In this document: positions 17,046 through 25,385 of the stretch, in pieces
Position numbering within the stretch: the first letter of the stretch is position 1
Layout: the number at the start of each line of letters is the position of its first letter
Assembly: GCA_009928665.1 (NCBI GenBank)
Contig: SACF01000002.1
Coordinates: forward strand, 1-64,000
Length of the DNA stretch: 64,000 bases
From: Alphaproteobacteria bacterium
GTDB taxonomy: Bacteria; Bacteroidota; Bacteroidia; Bacteroidales; FEN-979
Direction of reading: 5' to 3'
The notes under the pieces: model-generated
Told to the model about the DNA's origin: nothing
The model's database searches: none
Seen by the model: the letters and a program-made list of their open reading frames with translations, nothing else
Translations under genes and position numbers: made by a program

Positions 17046-18235
17046 TACATCTGATCAATACATTGTTTGATTTTGATCCAGGTAGTTTCAATATCATGAT
17101 CCAGTCCTACCGAAAACCGGACAAGTCCGTCAGAAAGACCCATGTCGCGTTGAATTTCTTCCGGAACTTCCGAGGAAGTACTCTTGCCGGAATTGCTGAA
17201 CAGGGTTTTAAAATAGCCCAGACTCACCGCCAGATAACCTACGCCGGCATGCTCCATTTTTTCCATCAGGCGGGCGGCCCGTTCGGCTGTGCCCATGTCA
17301 ATGGTGATCAGTCCGCCAAATCCGAATTCCGGATTCATCATTCGTTTCAGCGTCTCATGCCCGCGGTGATCTTCTAAGCCGGGATAATTTATTTTGATGT
17401 TATATTCCCTGAATTTCCGGGCCAGATAATCCGCATTTTTACTGTGTTGTTTCATTCGGATGTGCAAGGTGTGCAGATTTTTCAGAATGCCCGAAGAACG
17501 GAGCGGATCCAGAGCTGGTCCCAAAAGCATGGCGGTGCCATCGTTCACATTGCTCAGGGAGTCGATAAAATCTTTCGATGCACAAATGGCGCCGGCAACG
17601 CAGTCGTTTTTCCCGTTTATAAATTTGGTCATACTGTAGACCACTACATCGGCGCCATGCTGATATGGGGCAACGATCATAGGGGTAAACGTGTTGTCGA
17701 CCACCAGCTTGATATCGCGTTCATGTGCAATGGCAGCAAGGGCGGGGATATCGGAAATCTGAAGGAGCGGATTGGTCATGGTTTCGGTATAGATCATTTT
17801 TGTATTCGGGCCGATCGCATTCCTGACTTCTTCGTGGTTGGTGATATCGACAAAGGTCACACCGATGTTGAACTTCTTCACATAATTAAATAAAAATGCG
17901 AAGGAGCCACCGTAAATGGTCTGACTGGAAACGATATGATCCCCGCTGCTGCATATCTGAAGGATGGCACAGGTGATAGCTGCCATCCCGGAGGCCGTTA
18001 CCCAGGCTGATTCGGTCCCTTCCATGACCGCAAGGGCGTCGGCAAGGTACTTATTGCTGGGGTTCCAATGACGTGAATAGAGGAAACAGCCTTCGGCTTC
18101 TCCCTGGAAAGTTTCGAGCATAGTCTTTGCCTGCATAAAGGTAAAAGTGGCCGAATCACAAACCGACGGATTAACATCGCCATATTCGCCAAATTGAAGA
18201 AGGTCGAAAATACGGGTAGAGGGATCATTTTTCAT
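17045..18235 (-). CDS. Cys/Met metabolism PLP enzyme, methionine gamma-lyase type
   Basis: 396 residues of the gamma family of PLP enzymes. The cofactor lysine is K204 in VVVYSMTKFINGKND; upstream are YSRHWNPS (phosphate-binding Tyr/Arg from the partner subunit) and ASGMAAI. Enzymes of this family cleave or exchange at the gamma carbon of methionine, cystathionine or acylhomoserines. The TKFINGKND context fits methionine gamma-lyase or a related lyase rather than cystathionine beta-lyase. The gene has a likely promoter at 18319-18326 and is followed by an overlapping esterase gene. It is one of two gamma-type enzymes in the same cluster. The exact reaction cannot be fixed from sequence alone. 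Confidence 0.85.
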   Translation of the reverse strand: MKNDPSTRIFDLLQFGEYGDVNPSVCDSATFTFMQAKTMLETFQGEAEGCFLYSRHWNPSNKYLADALAVMEGTESAWVTASGMAAITCAILQICSSGDHIVSSQTIYGGSFAFLFNYVKKFNIGVTFVDITNHEEVRNAIGPNTKMIYTETMTNPLLQISDIPALAAIAHERDIKLVVDNTFTPMIVAPYQHGADVVVYSMTKFINGKNDCVAGAICASKDFIDSLSNVNDGTAMLLGPALDPLRSSGILKNLHTLHIRMKQHSKNADYLARKFREYNIKINYPGLEDHRGHETLKRMMNPEFGFGGLITIDMGTAERAARLMEKMEHAGVGYLAVSLGYFKTLFSNSGKSTSSEVPEEIQRDMGLSDGLVRFSVGLDHDIETTWIKIKQCIDQM

Positions 18236-18318
18236 AATAACAGATTTAATTTATTTATTTTTAACTTGTTAAATTTCAAATTATTAAACCAAGAAAGAGA
18301 CTTGGTCACCGGGGAGTG

Positions 18319-18326
18319 CAAAGATA
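18319..18326 (-). promoter_or_regulatory. Putative promoter of the gamma-lyase operon
   Basis: On the minus strand TATCTTTG fits TAnnTTTG, and a TTG at 18350-18348 lies 21 bases upstream. The leader to the ATG is AT-rich and about 80 bases long. Confidence 0.5.
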
Positions 18327-18341
18327 ATAATTTAAAGGATG

Positions 18342-18360
18342 CCGGCACAACCAGTGCCGG
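18342..18360 (-). terminator. Small hairpin after thrH
   Basis: 7-bp perfect stem CCGGCAC / GTGCCGG with an AACCA loop, 11 bases after the thrH stop in the direction of transcription. The T tract is weak. Confidence 0.35.
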
Positions 18361-18370
18361 TAAACGGAAG

Positions 18371-18991
18371 TCATTTTGACGGAGGCTTCCCGTCGAAATA
18401 GGATTGCAGGATCACTTTCAGTTCATCGTATTGATGAACAACCGGGAATTGGGGGAAATCGCGGACGACATTTTCGGGAGGCCTGAACAGTATCCCGACG
18501 TCAGCCTGTTGAAGCATGCTGCAGTCGTTGTAAGAGTCGCCCATAGCTATCACCTTGTATTTCAGGCTCTGAAGTGCTTCGACGGTGCGTCGTTTCGGGT
18601 CGGGTTGACGCAATTTAAAATCAATGATCCGGTTGGTCTCGTCCATAACCAGTGTATGACAAAAGAGCGTGGGCCTGCCCAGTTGTTGCATCAGCGGATC
18701 GGCAAACTGGATAAAAGTATCGGATACCACGATAAGCTGACTTCTTTCCTTTACCCAGCCTATGAAATCGACCGCTCCCGGTAAAGGTCTGATCCGGGAG
18801 ATCACTTCCTGGATGTCGTGTAGTTTCAATCCATGCCGGTCGAGAATTTCCATGCGCTGACGCATCAGAAGATGGTAATCCGGTTCATCACGGGTGGTTC
18901 TGCGAAGTTCAGGGATCGAGGTTTTATCCGCTACATTGATCCAAACCTCGGGAACGAAAACGCCTTCAAGATCAGAGCAAACGATGTACAT
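18371..18991 (-). CDS. thrH: ThrH: bifunctional phosphoserine phosphatase / homoserine phosphotransferase
   Basis: 206 residues of the HAD superfamily. Motif I is CSDLEG (Asp7, Glu9), with the ThrH-type continuation VFVPEVWI; motif II is VVSDTF; motif IV is AMGDSYNDCSML. The DLEG...PEVWI signature separates ThrH from ordinary SerB. The Pseudomonas enzyme moves phosphate from phosphoserine to homoserine and so can replace homoserine kinase. Here it sits 240 bases downstream of threonine synthase on the same strand, which fits the supply of O-phosphohomoserine to ThrC. No homoserine kinase gene is in the window. The spacer between thrC and thrH is filled with simple repeats. Confidence 0.9.
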   Translation of the reverse strand: MYIVCSDLEGVFVPEVWINVADKTSIPELRRTTRDEPDYHLLMRQRMEILDRHGLKLHDIQEVISRIRPLPGAVDFIGWVKERSQLIVVSDTFIQFADPLMQQLGRPTLFCHTLVMDETNRIIDFKLRQPDPKRRTVEALQSLKYKVIAMGDSYNDCSMLQQADVGILFRPPENVVRDFPQFPVVHQYDELKVILQSYFDGKPPSK

Positions 18992-19080
18992 AGGAAGAAG
19001 TTTAGTTCAAAGACCAAATTAGTGATTAGCGATCAGGGATTAGCGAATAGGGCATAAACTATAATTCAGAATTCAAATCA

Positions 19081-19103
19081 GGGATTGGGCGTTGGGCGTT
19101 GGG
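19081..19103 (+). other. Canonical G-quadruplex motif between thrC and thrH
   Basis: Four GGG runs at 19081-83, 19087-89, 19094-96 and 19101-103 with loops ATT, CGTT and CGTT on the plus strand. This is the template strand for thrC/thrH transcription. It begins 90 bases upstream of the thrH start. Confidence 0.7.
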
Positions 19104-19120
19104 AATTAGGAGTATCTCCG

Positions 19121-19195
19121 TTTTCAATTTTCAATTTTCAATTTTCCGTTGTCAATCACTCATTCACTCAATCACTCAGTCACTAAATCAGTCAA
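19121..19195. repeat. Low-complexity spacer with TTTTCAA heptads and TCACTCA-like repeats
   Basis: TTTTCAA occurs three times in tandem (19121-19141) and is followed by TTTTCC. From about 19156 a degenerate array of (A/T)CACTCA/TCAGTCA units runs to about 19193. Further short direct repeats (GATTAGCGA, GATCAGGGATTAGCGA) lie at about 19022-19050. No coding frame or IS end is seen. Confidence 0.7.
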
Positions 19196-19230
19196 TATAA
19201 AATTCTCATTCATGCGAATCAAAGGATGAG

Positions 19231-20589
19231 TTATCCGAATTGATCCAGAAGATAGGCTTTAAATTCCCGATAATCGAGACCGAGGTTGCTATAAAATTCC
19301 GTTTTATGGTCGAGGCCTTCGAGGCTTGGTGGAACGGCAGGTTCCAGTTCCAACAGTTTTTGAATCTCTCCGGGAAATTTGGCAGGATGGGCGGTCTCAA
19401 TCGAAACGCACAGCTGATCCTTTGATATTCCCGGTACGTGATCCAGGTACTCGTGTAGTCCCGCCCATCCGACTGCGCCATGGGGCTCAAGCAATACACC
19501 ATTTTCACGATACGACTTCTGAATGGTTTCACGGGTTTTGGTATCGTCGATACTCACTGAAAACAGATCCTTTCGCATCGCTTCCATATCGGCTTCGACG
19601 GTGATTTTTCCCTGCTCATCCATCAGTCCTCCGTACAGCGACACCAGTCTGGCAAGGTTGCTGGGATGACCTACATTCATGGCGCTGGAGATGCAATTGC
19701 GTGAAGGTTCTATTTTCCGGTAGATCCCTGAATTCAGGTACATTGGAAATTCGTCATTCTCATTGGTAGCTATCACGAATTTTTTTACCGGCAATCCCAT
19801 TTTCAGGGCCAGCACTCCTCCCATCATATCACCGAAATTTCCGGATGGAACCGAAAAGATGATATTTTCGTGAACATCTGTCCTGGCAAGTCTCGACCAG
19901 GCATAGAAGTAATAAACGATCTGCGGGATCAGCCGGCCGATATTGATGGAATTTGCAGAGGAAAGCTTCAGATGAACGAGTTCCTGATCGGCAAAAGCCT
20001 TTTTGACGAGGGTCTGACAATCATCAAATTTCGAATCGAGGGCCAGAATGTGTACATTTTTGCCTAGGGTAGTCATCTGACGTCGTTGCCTTTCGGTGAC
20101 CTCCGACCTGGGAAACAGAACGACAACCTGTATGTTATCCAATCCGTAAAAAGCATTGGCAACAGCGCTGCCCGTATCGCCGGAAGTAGCAGTCAGGATC
20201 AGCAGCCGGCCATTCGACTGATCAAGGTAATACTGCATAAGCCGTCCCATCATCCGAGCGGCGAAATCCTTGAAGGAAGCGGTGGGGCCCTGATCCAGCC
20301 GCATGATATATTTCCGGTCGGTCACCCGTTCCAGCGGAATATTGAAATCGTATGATTCCCTGGTAATTCTTCTCAGTTCCTGCGCGGGTAATTCATCCTC
20401 CATGTAAAGCGTTGCTACCCGGAATGCGATTTCATCGTAACTCAGGTTAACGAAGTCGGCCATGGTGGCTCGGGAAAATTCCGGTATGGTTACCGGCATA
20501 TAGAGGCCCCGGTCGGGGGCCTGACCCCTTAACAGCGCCTCGCTAAAGGAAACGGGGTCAGATTTTCGGTTGGTTGACAGATACAACAT
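19231..20589 (-). CDS. thrC: Threonine synthase
   Basis: 452 residues from the ATG at 20589. A TTG 18 bases further upstream is in frame but less likely. The N-terminus MLYLSTNRKSDPVSF and DRGLYMP are typical of the ThrC/DHAP-type enzymes. The PLP lysine is K107 in GPTASFKDFAARMM, followed by TATSGDTGSAVA, the phosphate-binding loop. The enzyme converts O-phosphohomoserine to threonine. It follows the MetY-like gene with an 8-base gap and precedes thrH on the same strand, so one transcript could carry all three. Confidence 0.95.
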   Translation of the reverse strand: MLYLSTNRKSDPVSFSEALLRGQAPDRGLYMPVTIPEFSRATMADFVNLSYDEIAFRVATLYMEDELPAQELRRITRESYDFNIPLERVTDRKYIMRLDQGPTASFKDFAARMMGRLMQYYLDQSNGRLLILTATSGDTGSAVANAFYGLDNIQVVVLFPRSEVTERQRRQMTTLGKNVHILALDSKFDDCQTLVKKAFADQELVHLKLSSANSINIGRLIPQIVYYFYAWSRLARTDVHENIIFSVPSGNFGDMMGGVLALKMGLPVKKFVIATNENDEFPMYLNSGIYRKIEPSRNCISSAMNVGHPSNLARLVSLYGGLMDEQGKITVEADMEAMRKDLFSVSIDDTKTRETIQKSYRENGVLLEPHGAVGWAGLHEYLDHVPGISKDQLCVSIETAHPAKFPGEIQKLLELEPAVPPSLEGLDHKTEFYSNLGLDYREFKAYLLDQFG

Positions 20590-20597
20590 AGGCAGCG

Positions 20598-22058
20598 TTA
20601 TTGGCAATCCTTTCTGAGGCGTGCCGAAGAGGCGCCGCCTGCTGAAAATTCGGGGGCTGAAACGTACACTTTTTTACCATCCAGCACTCCTAAGGCAGTA
20701 TCCAGGTCGCGGATAATATCGTCGGGGTGCTCGACTCCCACACACAGGCGGATCAGGTTTGAGGGGATTCCTGCCAGCTTTCTGCCCTCCTCTCCCTGTT
20801 GTGAATGGGTGGAAATGGCCGGAATGGTCGCTACCGATTTTATCCGTCCAAGATCTGTTGCCCTCCAGATTCGCGTAAATGCATTGAATACTTCCCGGGT
20901 CATTTTGGCATCCCCCCGGATCAGGAACGACATCAGGTGACCATACCGGTTCACCGGTTTGCCGTATTGTTCATCATGTTCGGAATCGACAAGGAACAGG
21001 TAACGTGATGCTAATTCATGCAGCGGATGGTTTTTAAGTCCGAGATATTCGACGCGTTCTATGTGTTTATGGTCATTCAGGAAGCCGGCAACCTTCATGG
21101 TGCTTTTGCTCATGGTATCCATGCGCATCCGGATGGTACGGATATCGTTCAGTGCCATAACTGCATTCATGGGTGAGAGATTAGGACCATTATCCCGGTT
21201 GGGCAAAAGTTTCAGGTAAGTGGCGAAGTCGGCCTTCATCTCCGGGTTGTCGATTCGGGAAACAATATTTTTTCTGGAAATAACGGCTCCGGCAATCCCA
21301 AATCCGCTGGTAGCAAGCGATTTGGTAACTGACTGGATCACGATATCAGCACCGTGACAGAGCGGGCGAAGCAGGGCCGGAGTCGCAACGGTAGAATCCA
21401 CAATCAGGGGAATGCCATATTTATGGGCAAGGTCAGCGACTTTACGGATATCGAAAAATGCCTGACCGGGATTGCTGGGCAATTCCCCGTAAAGGAACCT
21501 TGTCTCTACATCAATATGAGATTCCCACTCCTTAATATCGGTCGTGTTTATCACTTTTCTCCATTCGATGAGTCGTTCTTTATCTTTGCGGATGGAGAAC
21601 TGCTGGAATGTGCCTCCGTAAACCTGTGTCGATGCTACGAAGTTCATCTTTTTCCCGGGGTTCGCGCGGTCGGCGACCAGGAAAGGATCGACAGCACTCT
21701 GGATCGCGGCCATGCCGGAAGATGTAGCGATACAGGAAGTTTCCAGGCCGGATCCATACCCTTCGAGAAGGGCAAGAACTCCTTCGAGGTAATACATCGT
21801 CGGGTTGGCAATCCGGGCATAGCACCAGGTAGGTATCTGGTACCCCAGAGCAGCTTCCATTTCATCTGCATCCCGGTAGGCCTGGGAAGTGGCCATATAA
21901 ACAGGTTCGATGATCGAACCCTGGTTGAAGTCAAGCGCTTCCTGTATTGAATATACACCGTGTGTGGCAATGGTGTCAAAACGGCATTGGCTCATCTGAT
22001 TCCGGTATTCCCGGTGCCATGCAAGCGCTCTACCGGCTGCATTTGTATAATGTTCCAT
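20598..22058 (-). CDS. MetY-like gamma-family PLP enzyme (O-acylhomoserine sulfhydrylase / aminocarboxypropyltransferase type)
   Basis: 486 residues, longer than the other gamma enzyme because of an N-terminal extension of about 25 residues and a C-terminal tail ending in FSAGGASSARLRKDCQ. PLP lysine K246 lies in IQSVTKSLATSGFG; the ATSSGMAAI and YARIANPT motifs are present. The conserved PTWCYARIANPTMYYLE region fits O-acetylhomoserine sulfhydrylase-type proteins. Such an enzyme makes homocysteine or transfers sulfur using activated homoserine. It heads a threonine/methionine operon, suggesting branch control at homoserine. No SAM riboswitch motif is recognised in the 250-base upstream region. 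Confidence 0.82.
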   Translation of the reverse strand: MEHYTNAAGRALAWHREYRNQMSQCRFDTIATHGVYSIQEALDFNQGSIIEPVYMATSQAYRDADEMEAALGYQIPTWCYARIANPTMYYLEGVLALLEGYGSGLETSCIATSSGMAAIQSAVDPFLVADRANPGKKMNFVASTQVYGGTFQQFSIRKDKERLIEWRKVINTTDIKEWESHIDVETRFLYGELPSNPGQAFFDIRKVADLAHKYGIPLIVDSTVATPALLRPLCHGADIVIQSVTKSLATSGFGIAGAVISRKNIVSRIDNPEMKADFATYLKLLPNRDNGPNLSPMNAVMALNDIRTIRMRMDTMSKSTMKVAGFLNDHKHIERVEYLGLKNHPLHELASRYLFLVDSEHDEQYGKPVNRYGHLMSFLIRGDAKMTREVFNAFTRIWRATDLGRIKSVATIPAISTHSQQGEEGRKLAGIPSNLIRLCVGVEHPDDIIRDLDTALGVLDGKKVYVSAPEFSAGGASSARLRKDCQ

Positions 22059-22311
22059 CTTTAAAAGATTATTTGAGCGGATAAATTTAATAACATATTT
22101 TAAATTACAAAATAATTCACCCCGATGGGGTTCAGAAAACAGGCATCCTGAAGGATCCGTCGCCGGATTTAACTGAAAAATATTCAGTATTTGCAGTAAC
22201 GTCTTGATAATTAATTATACGCCTGAAGTAGCAGGGATGTAAAAATCAGATTTGCAGTACCCTCTGAAACGGTTAATTTTTCTTAATTTCGCAGTTTAAA
22301 TTCGAACCATT

Positions 22312-23700
22312 ATGAATTACGATATTATTGTTATTGGCAGCGGGCCCGGCGGATATGTTGCAGCGATCAGGGCTTCCCAGCTGGGATTCAGGACCGCCGT
22401 TGTGGAAAAAGCCGAGGTAGGGGGAATCTGCCTGAACTGGGGCTGTATCCCCACTAAAGCTCTGTTAAAAAGCGCCTCCGTATTTCAATATGTTCAGCAT
22501 GCAGCCGATTATGGGGTGGTTGCCGAGGAGCCAAAAGTGAACTTCAGCGCCATGGTCACCCGCAGCCGGAATGTTGCTGAATCGATGAGCAAAGGGGTGC
22601 AGTTTCTTTTGAAAAAGTACAAGGTCGACCAGATCACGGGAACCGGGAAAGTAAAACCCGGCAAGATCGTTGAGGTGACCGACGCCAACGGCCTGGTATC
22701 AGAATATGCGGCCAATCACATTATCCTTGCCACAGGGGCGCGTTCCCGGCAGTTGCCCAACATCAAGCAGGACGGGATCCGGATTTTCGGATACCGGGAA
22801 GCCATGACCCTCCCCGAACAACCTAAAACCATGGTTGTAATCGGATCCGGAGCCATCGGATCGGAATTCGCATGGTTTTACCAAACCATCGGGACCAAGG
22901 TGACCCTGATCGAATTGCTTCCCAATATTGTTCCAGTTGAAGATGAGGAAGTCTCAAAAACCCTGGAAAGATCCTTTAAAAAAGCCGGGATTAAGGTCAT
23001 GACGGGCGTCACGGTCGAATCGGCCGAAAAGAGCGAAAACGGATGCAAGGTCATTGTCAGCACGAAGAAGGGTGTCGAAATCATTGAGAGCGATGTGGTT
23101 CTTTCGGCCGTCGGCATCGCTTCCAACCTGGAAGGAATCGGCCTGGAAGATGTTGGCATAACCACGGAAAAAGGGAAGGTTATTGTGGATGATTTTTACC
23201 GGACGGTCATTGAGGGATATTACGCGATCGGAGATATCGTGAAAGGCCCGGCGCTGGCCCATGTTGCTTCACATGAAGCGATTACCTGCGTCGAAAAAAT
23301 TGCCGGACTGCCGGTAGAACCGCTTGATTATGGAAATATCCCCGGTTGCACCTATACCCATCCCGAAATTGCTTCGGTCGGACACACCGAAAAATCCGCC
23401 AAAGAAGCTGGATATGAAATCCTGGTTGGAAAATTTCCATTTACAGCTTCCGGAAAAGCCACTGCTTCGGGAGCTCGTGAAGGTTTTATCAAGGTGATTT
23501 TTGACGCAAAATATGGTGAATGGCTCGGAGCGCACATGATCGGGGAGAATGTTACGGAGATGATCTCTGAAGTCGTGGTAGCCCGTAAACTGGAGACTAC
23601 CGGCCGTGAGATCATGGAATCGGTCCACCCTCACCCCACACTCAGTGAAGCAATTATGGAAGCCGTCGCCCACGCTTACGGGCAAACGGTACATCTATAG
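22312..23700 (+). CDS. lpdA: Dihydrolipoyl dehydrogenase
   Basis: 462 residues of the pyridine nucleotide disulfide oxidoreductase family. The FAD motif GSGPGGYVAA is at residues 8-17, the redox-active pair is in GGICLNWGCIPTK, the NAD-binding motif is GSGAIGSEFA, and the C-terminal HPHPTLSE holds the catalytic His. The enzyme reoxidises lipoyl groups of the glycine cleavage H protein and of 2-oxoacid dehydrogenases. A TAATTTCG sequence about 25 bases upstream is a weak promoter candidate. It is monocistronic or leads into rfbC. Confidence 0.97.
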   Translation: MNYDIIVIGSGPGGYVAAIRASQLGFRTAVVEKAEVGGICLNWGCIPTKALLKSASVFQYVQHAADYGVVAEEPKVNFSAMVTRSRNVAESMSKGVQFLLKKYKVDQITGTGKVKPGKIVEVTDANGLVSEYAANHIILATGARSRQLPNIKQDGIRIFGYREAMTLPEQPKTMVVIGSGAIGSEFAWFYQTIGTKVTLIELLPNIVPVEDEEVSKTLERSFKKAGIKVMTGVTVESAEKSENGCKVIVSTKKGVEIIESDVVLSAVGIASNLEGIGLEDVGITTEKGKVIVDDFYRTVIEGYYAIGDIVKGPALAHVASHEAITCVEKIAGLPVEPLDYGNIPGCTYTHPEIASVGHTEKSAKEAGYEILVGKFPFTASGKATASGAREGFIKVIFDAKYGEWLGAHMIGENVTEMISEVVVARKLETTGREIMESVHPHPTLSEAIMEAVAHAYGQTVHL

Positions 23701-23770
23701 GAAAAAGCGACCGCTGATGCTTGATTTGAACAGAATGGTTGAATTGGAATGATCAACTAAAACATTGTTT

Positions 23771-24334
23771 ATGGAGGTTATCACGACACCGTTGGAAGGT
23801 TTACTGATTATAAAGCCGGATATTTTTGAAGATGAGCGGGGCTATTTTTTCGAATCCTTCAATTATGAGAAATTCAGGAACCTGGGGCTCGAATTGCAAT
23901 TTATGCAGGACAACGAGTCGAAGTCAAAATCCGGTGTGCTTCGAGGGCTTCATTTCCAAAAGCCTCCTTATGCCCAGGGAAAACTGGTCAGGGTAATGCG
24001 GGGTTCGGTGCTCGATGTCGCAGTCGATATCCGGAAGGATTCACCGACATATGGAAAATGGGAGTCGATCGTGCTTTCGGGACAAAACAAGCTGATGTAC
24101 TGGATCCCGGTCGGCTTCGCACATGGCTTTGCCACCCTGGAGGACGATACCATCTTCTTTTACAAATGCACACAGGTTTTCAACAAAGAATCAGAGGGCA
24201 GCATCCGGTGGAATGATCCGGATCTGAATATTAACTGGGGAATTAACCATCCGGTAATTTCCGAAAAAGATACAGTTTCTCCTTTTTTCAAAAATCTCGT
24301 TTCACCATTTAGCAAACCCCAACGGCTGTGCTGA
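23771..24334 (+). CDS. rfbC: dTDP-4-dehydrorhamnose 3,5-epimerase
   Basis: 187 residues from the ATG at 23771; an in-frame TTG two codons earlier is unlikely. The cupin-fold markers are all present: DERGYFFESFN, QDNESKSKSGVLRGLHFQ with the catalytic His, KLVRVMRGSVLDVAVDIR and WIPVGFAHGFATL. It makes dTDP-L-lyxo-hexosulose for rhamnose synthesis. The rest of the rfb set (A, B, D) is not in the window, so the gene is isolated from its pathway partners. Its stop overlaps the region before the lytic transglycosylase gene. Confidence 0.95.
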   Translation: MEVITTPLEGLLIIKPDIFEDERGYFFESFNYEKFRNLGLELQFMQDNESKSKSGVLRGLHFQKPPYAQGKLVRVMRGSVLDVAVDIRKDSPTYGKWESIVLSGQNKLMYWIPVGFAHGFATLEDDTIFFYKCTQVFNKESEGSIRWNDPDLNINWGINHPVISEKDTVSPFFKNLVSPFSKPQRLC

Positions 24335-24357
24335 TCGGCCCGATATCGAAAAATACC

Positions 24358-25362
24358 ATGTTCCGTAAAATTTTATTTATCTCCGGATTCCTTATCCTGG
24401 TGATTGTTGGTGCGCTCACATTCATTTGTGCGCTCGACCATAAAAGCGACCCGGACCGGGAATATAATGCACTGTTTTACCGTCACACCAAAATTTTCGC
24501 TCCCGAAGTACCTGAAAAAGCGAACTTCTCGGGCGAAAGCGTGCCTCTTGATCTGATCTATGTTCGGGAAGCCTTTGAACGTGAAATCTTCGCCTCTACC
24601 TTTATGCATTCCAGTTCTCTGATGATGTTCAAACGCGCCCACCGTTGGTTTCCGGTAATTGAACCCATTTTAAAGAAGAACGGGATTCCCGATGATTTCA
24701 AGTTCCTGGCGCTGGCCGAGAGTAATCTCCTCAACACGGTATCCCCCGCTGGCGCTGAGGGTTACTGGCAAATCATGAAGGCGACCGGCCAGAAACACGG
24801 ATTGGAGATCAACGACAATATTGATGAACGGTATAACATGGTAAAGGCCACGGAAGCCGCCTGCGACTATTTCAGAACTGCATATTCAGGCTTCAGGAAC
24901 TGGACCCTTGTGGCAGCCTCCTACAACCGGGGAATGAACGGACTTGACCGCGCACTGGAAAAACAACAGGTTGCATCGTATTACGACCTTTTTCTGAACG
25001 ATGAAACCTCTCGATACCTCTACCGGATTCTGGCAATAAAAGAGGTATATAACCATCCGGTAAAGTATGGTTTTTACTTGCGTGAATCGGATTTTTACAA
25101 GCCTGTTCCATGTAAACAAATCACCGTCGATACCCCGATTGAAAATTTACCTGCCTTTGCCAAGCGCCAGGGCATCAATTACCGGATATTACGTGAAATG
25201 AACCCATGGATCCAAAGTTACACACTGCCGAACAAAACTCATAAACAATATATTTTTCTCATTCCTCAGGAAGGAGCGCTATCCTATAAAACTGTGATGA
25301 AAAAAGTGACTGTCCCGGATCACTTTTTCAATGATACTTTAAAGATCCATGAGGTTCACTGA
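24358..25362 (+). CDS. Membrane-anchored lytic transglycosylase (MltD-like SLT domain)
   Basis: 334 residues from the ATG at 24358; an upstream in-frame GTG (24328) overlaps rfbC and is less likely. Residues 4-26 form an N-terminal membrane anchor or uncleaved signal. The SLT domain (about 95-220) shows the catalytic Glu in FLALAESNLLNTVSPAGAEGYWQIM, and the ASYNRGMNGLDRA motif. A LysM-like C-terminal segment may lie at about 265-315 (NLPAFAKRQGINYRILREMNPW). Such enzymes cut peptidoglycan to leave 1,6-anhydro ends. The enzyme would act in the periplasm. Confidence 0.9.
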   Translation: MFRKILFISGFLILVIVGALTFICALDHKSDPDREYNALFYRHTKIFAPEVPEKANFSGESVPLDLIYVREAFEREIFASTFMHSSSLMMFKRAHRWFPVIEPILKKNGIPDDFKFLALAESNLLNTVSPAGAEGYWQIMKATGQKHGLEINDNIDERYNMVKATEAACDYFRTAYSGFRNWTLVAASYNRGMNGLDRALEKQQVASYYDLFLNDETSRYLYRILAIKEVYNHPVKYGFYLRESDFYKPVPCKQITVDTPIENLPAFAKRQGINYRILREMNPWIQSYTLPNKTHKQYIFLIPQEGALSYKTVMKKVTVPDHFFNDTLKIHEVH

Positions 25363-25385
25363 TAATCACAAAATCTGAAAGCCTG

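Noticed and set aside
19020..19200. CRISPR array or IS end
   Set aside because: The repeats are only 7-9 bases, unevenly spaced, and have no spacers or transposase nearby.
22059..22311. SAM riboswitch upstream of the MetY-like gene
   Set aside because: No conserved SAM-I or SAM-II core could be found on the minus strand; only a short CCCCGATGGGG palindrome is present.
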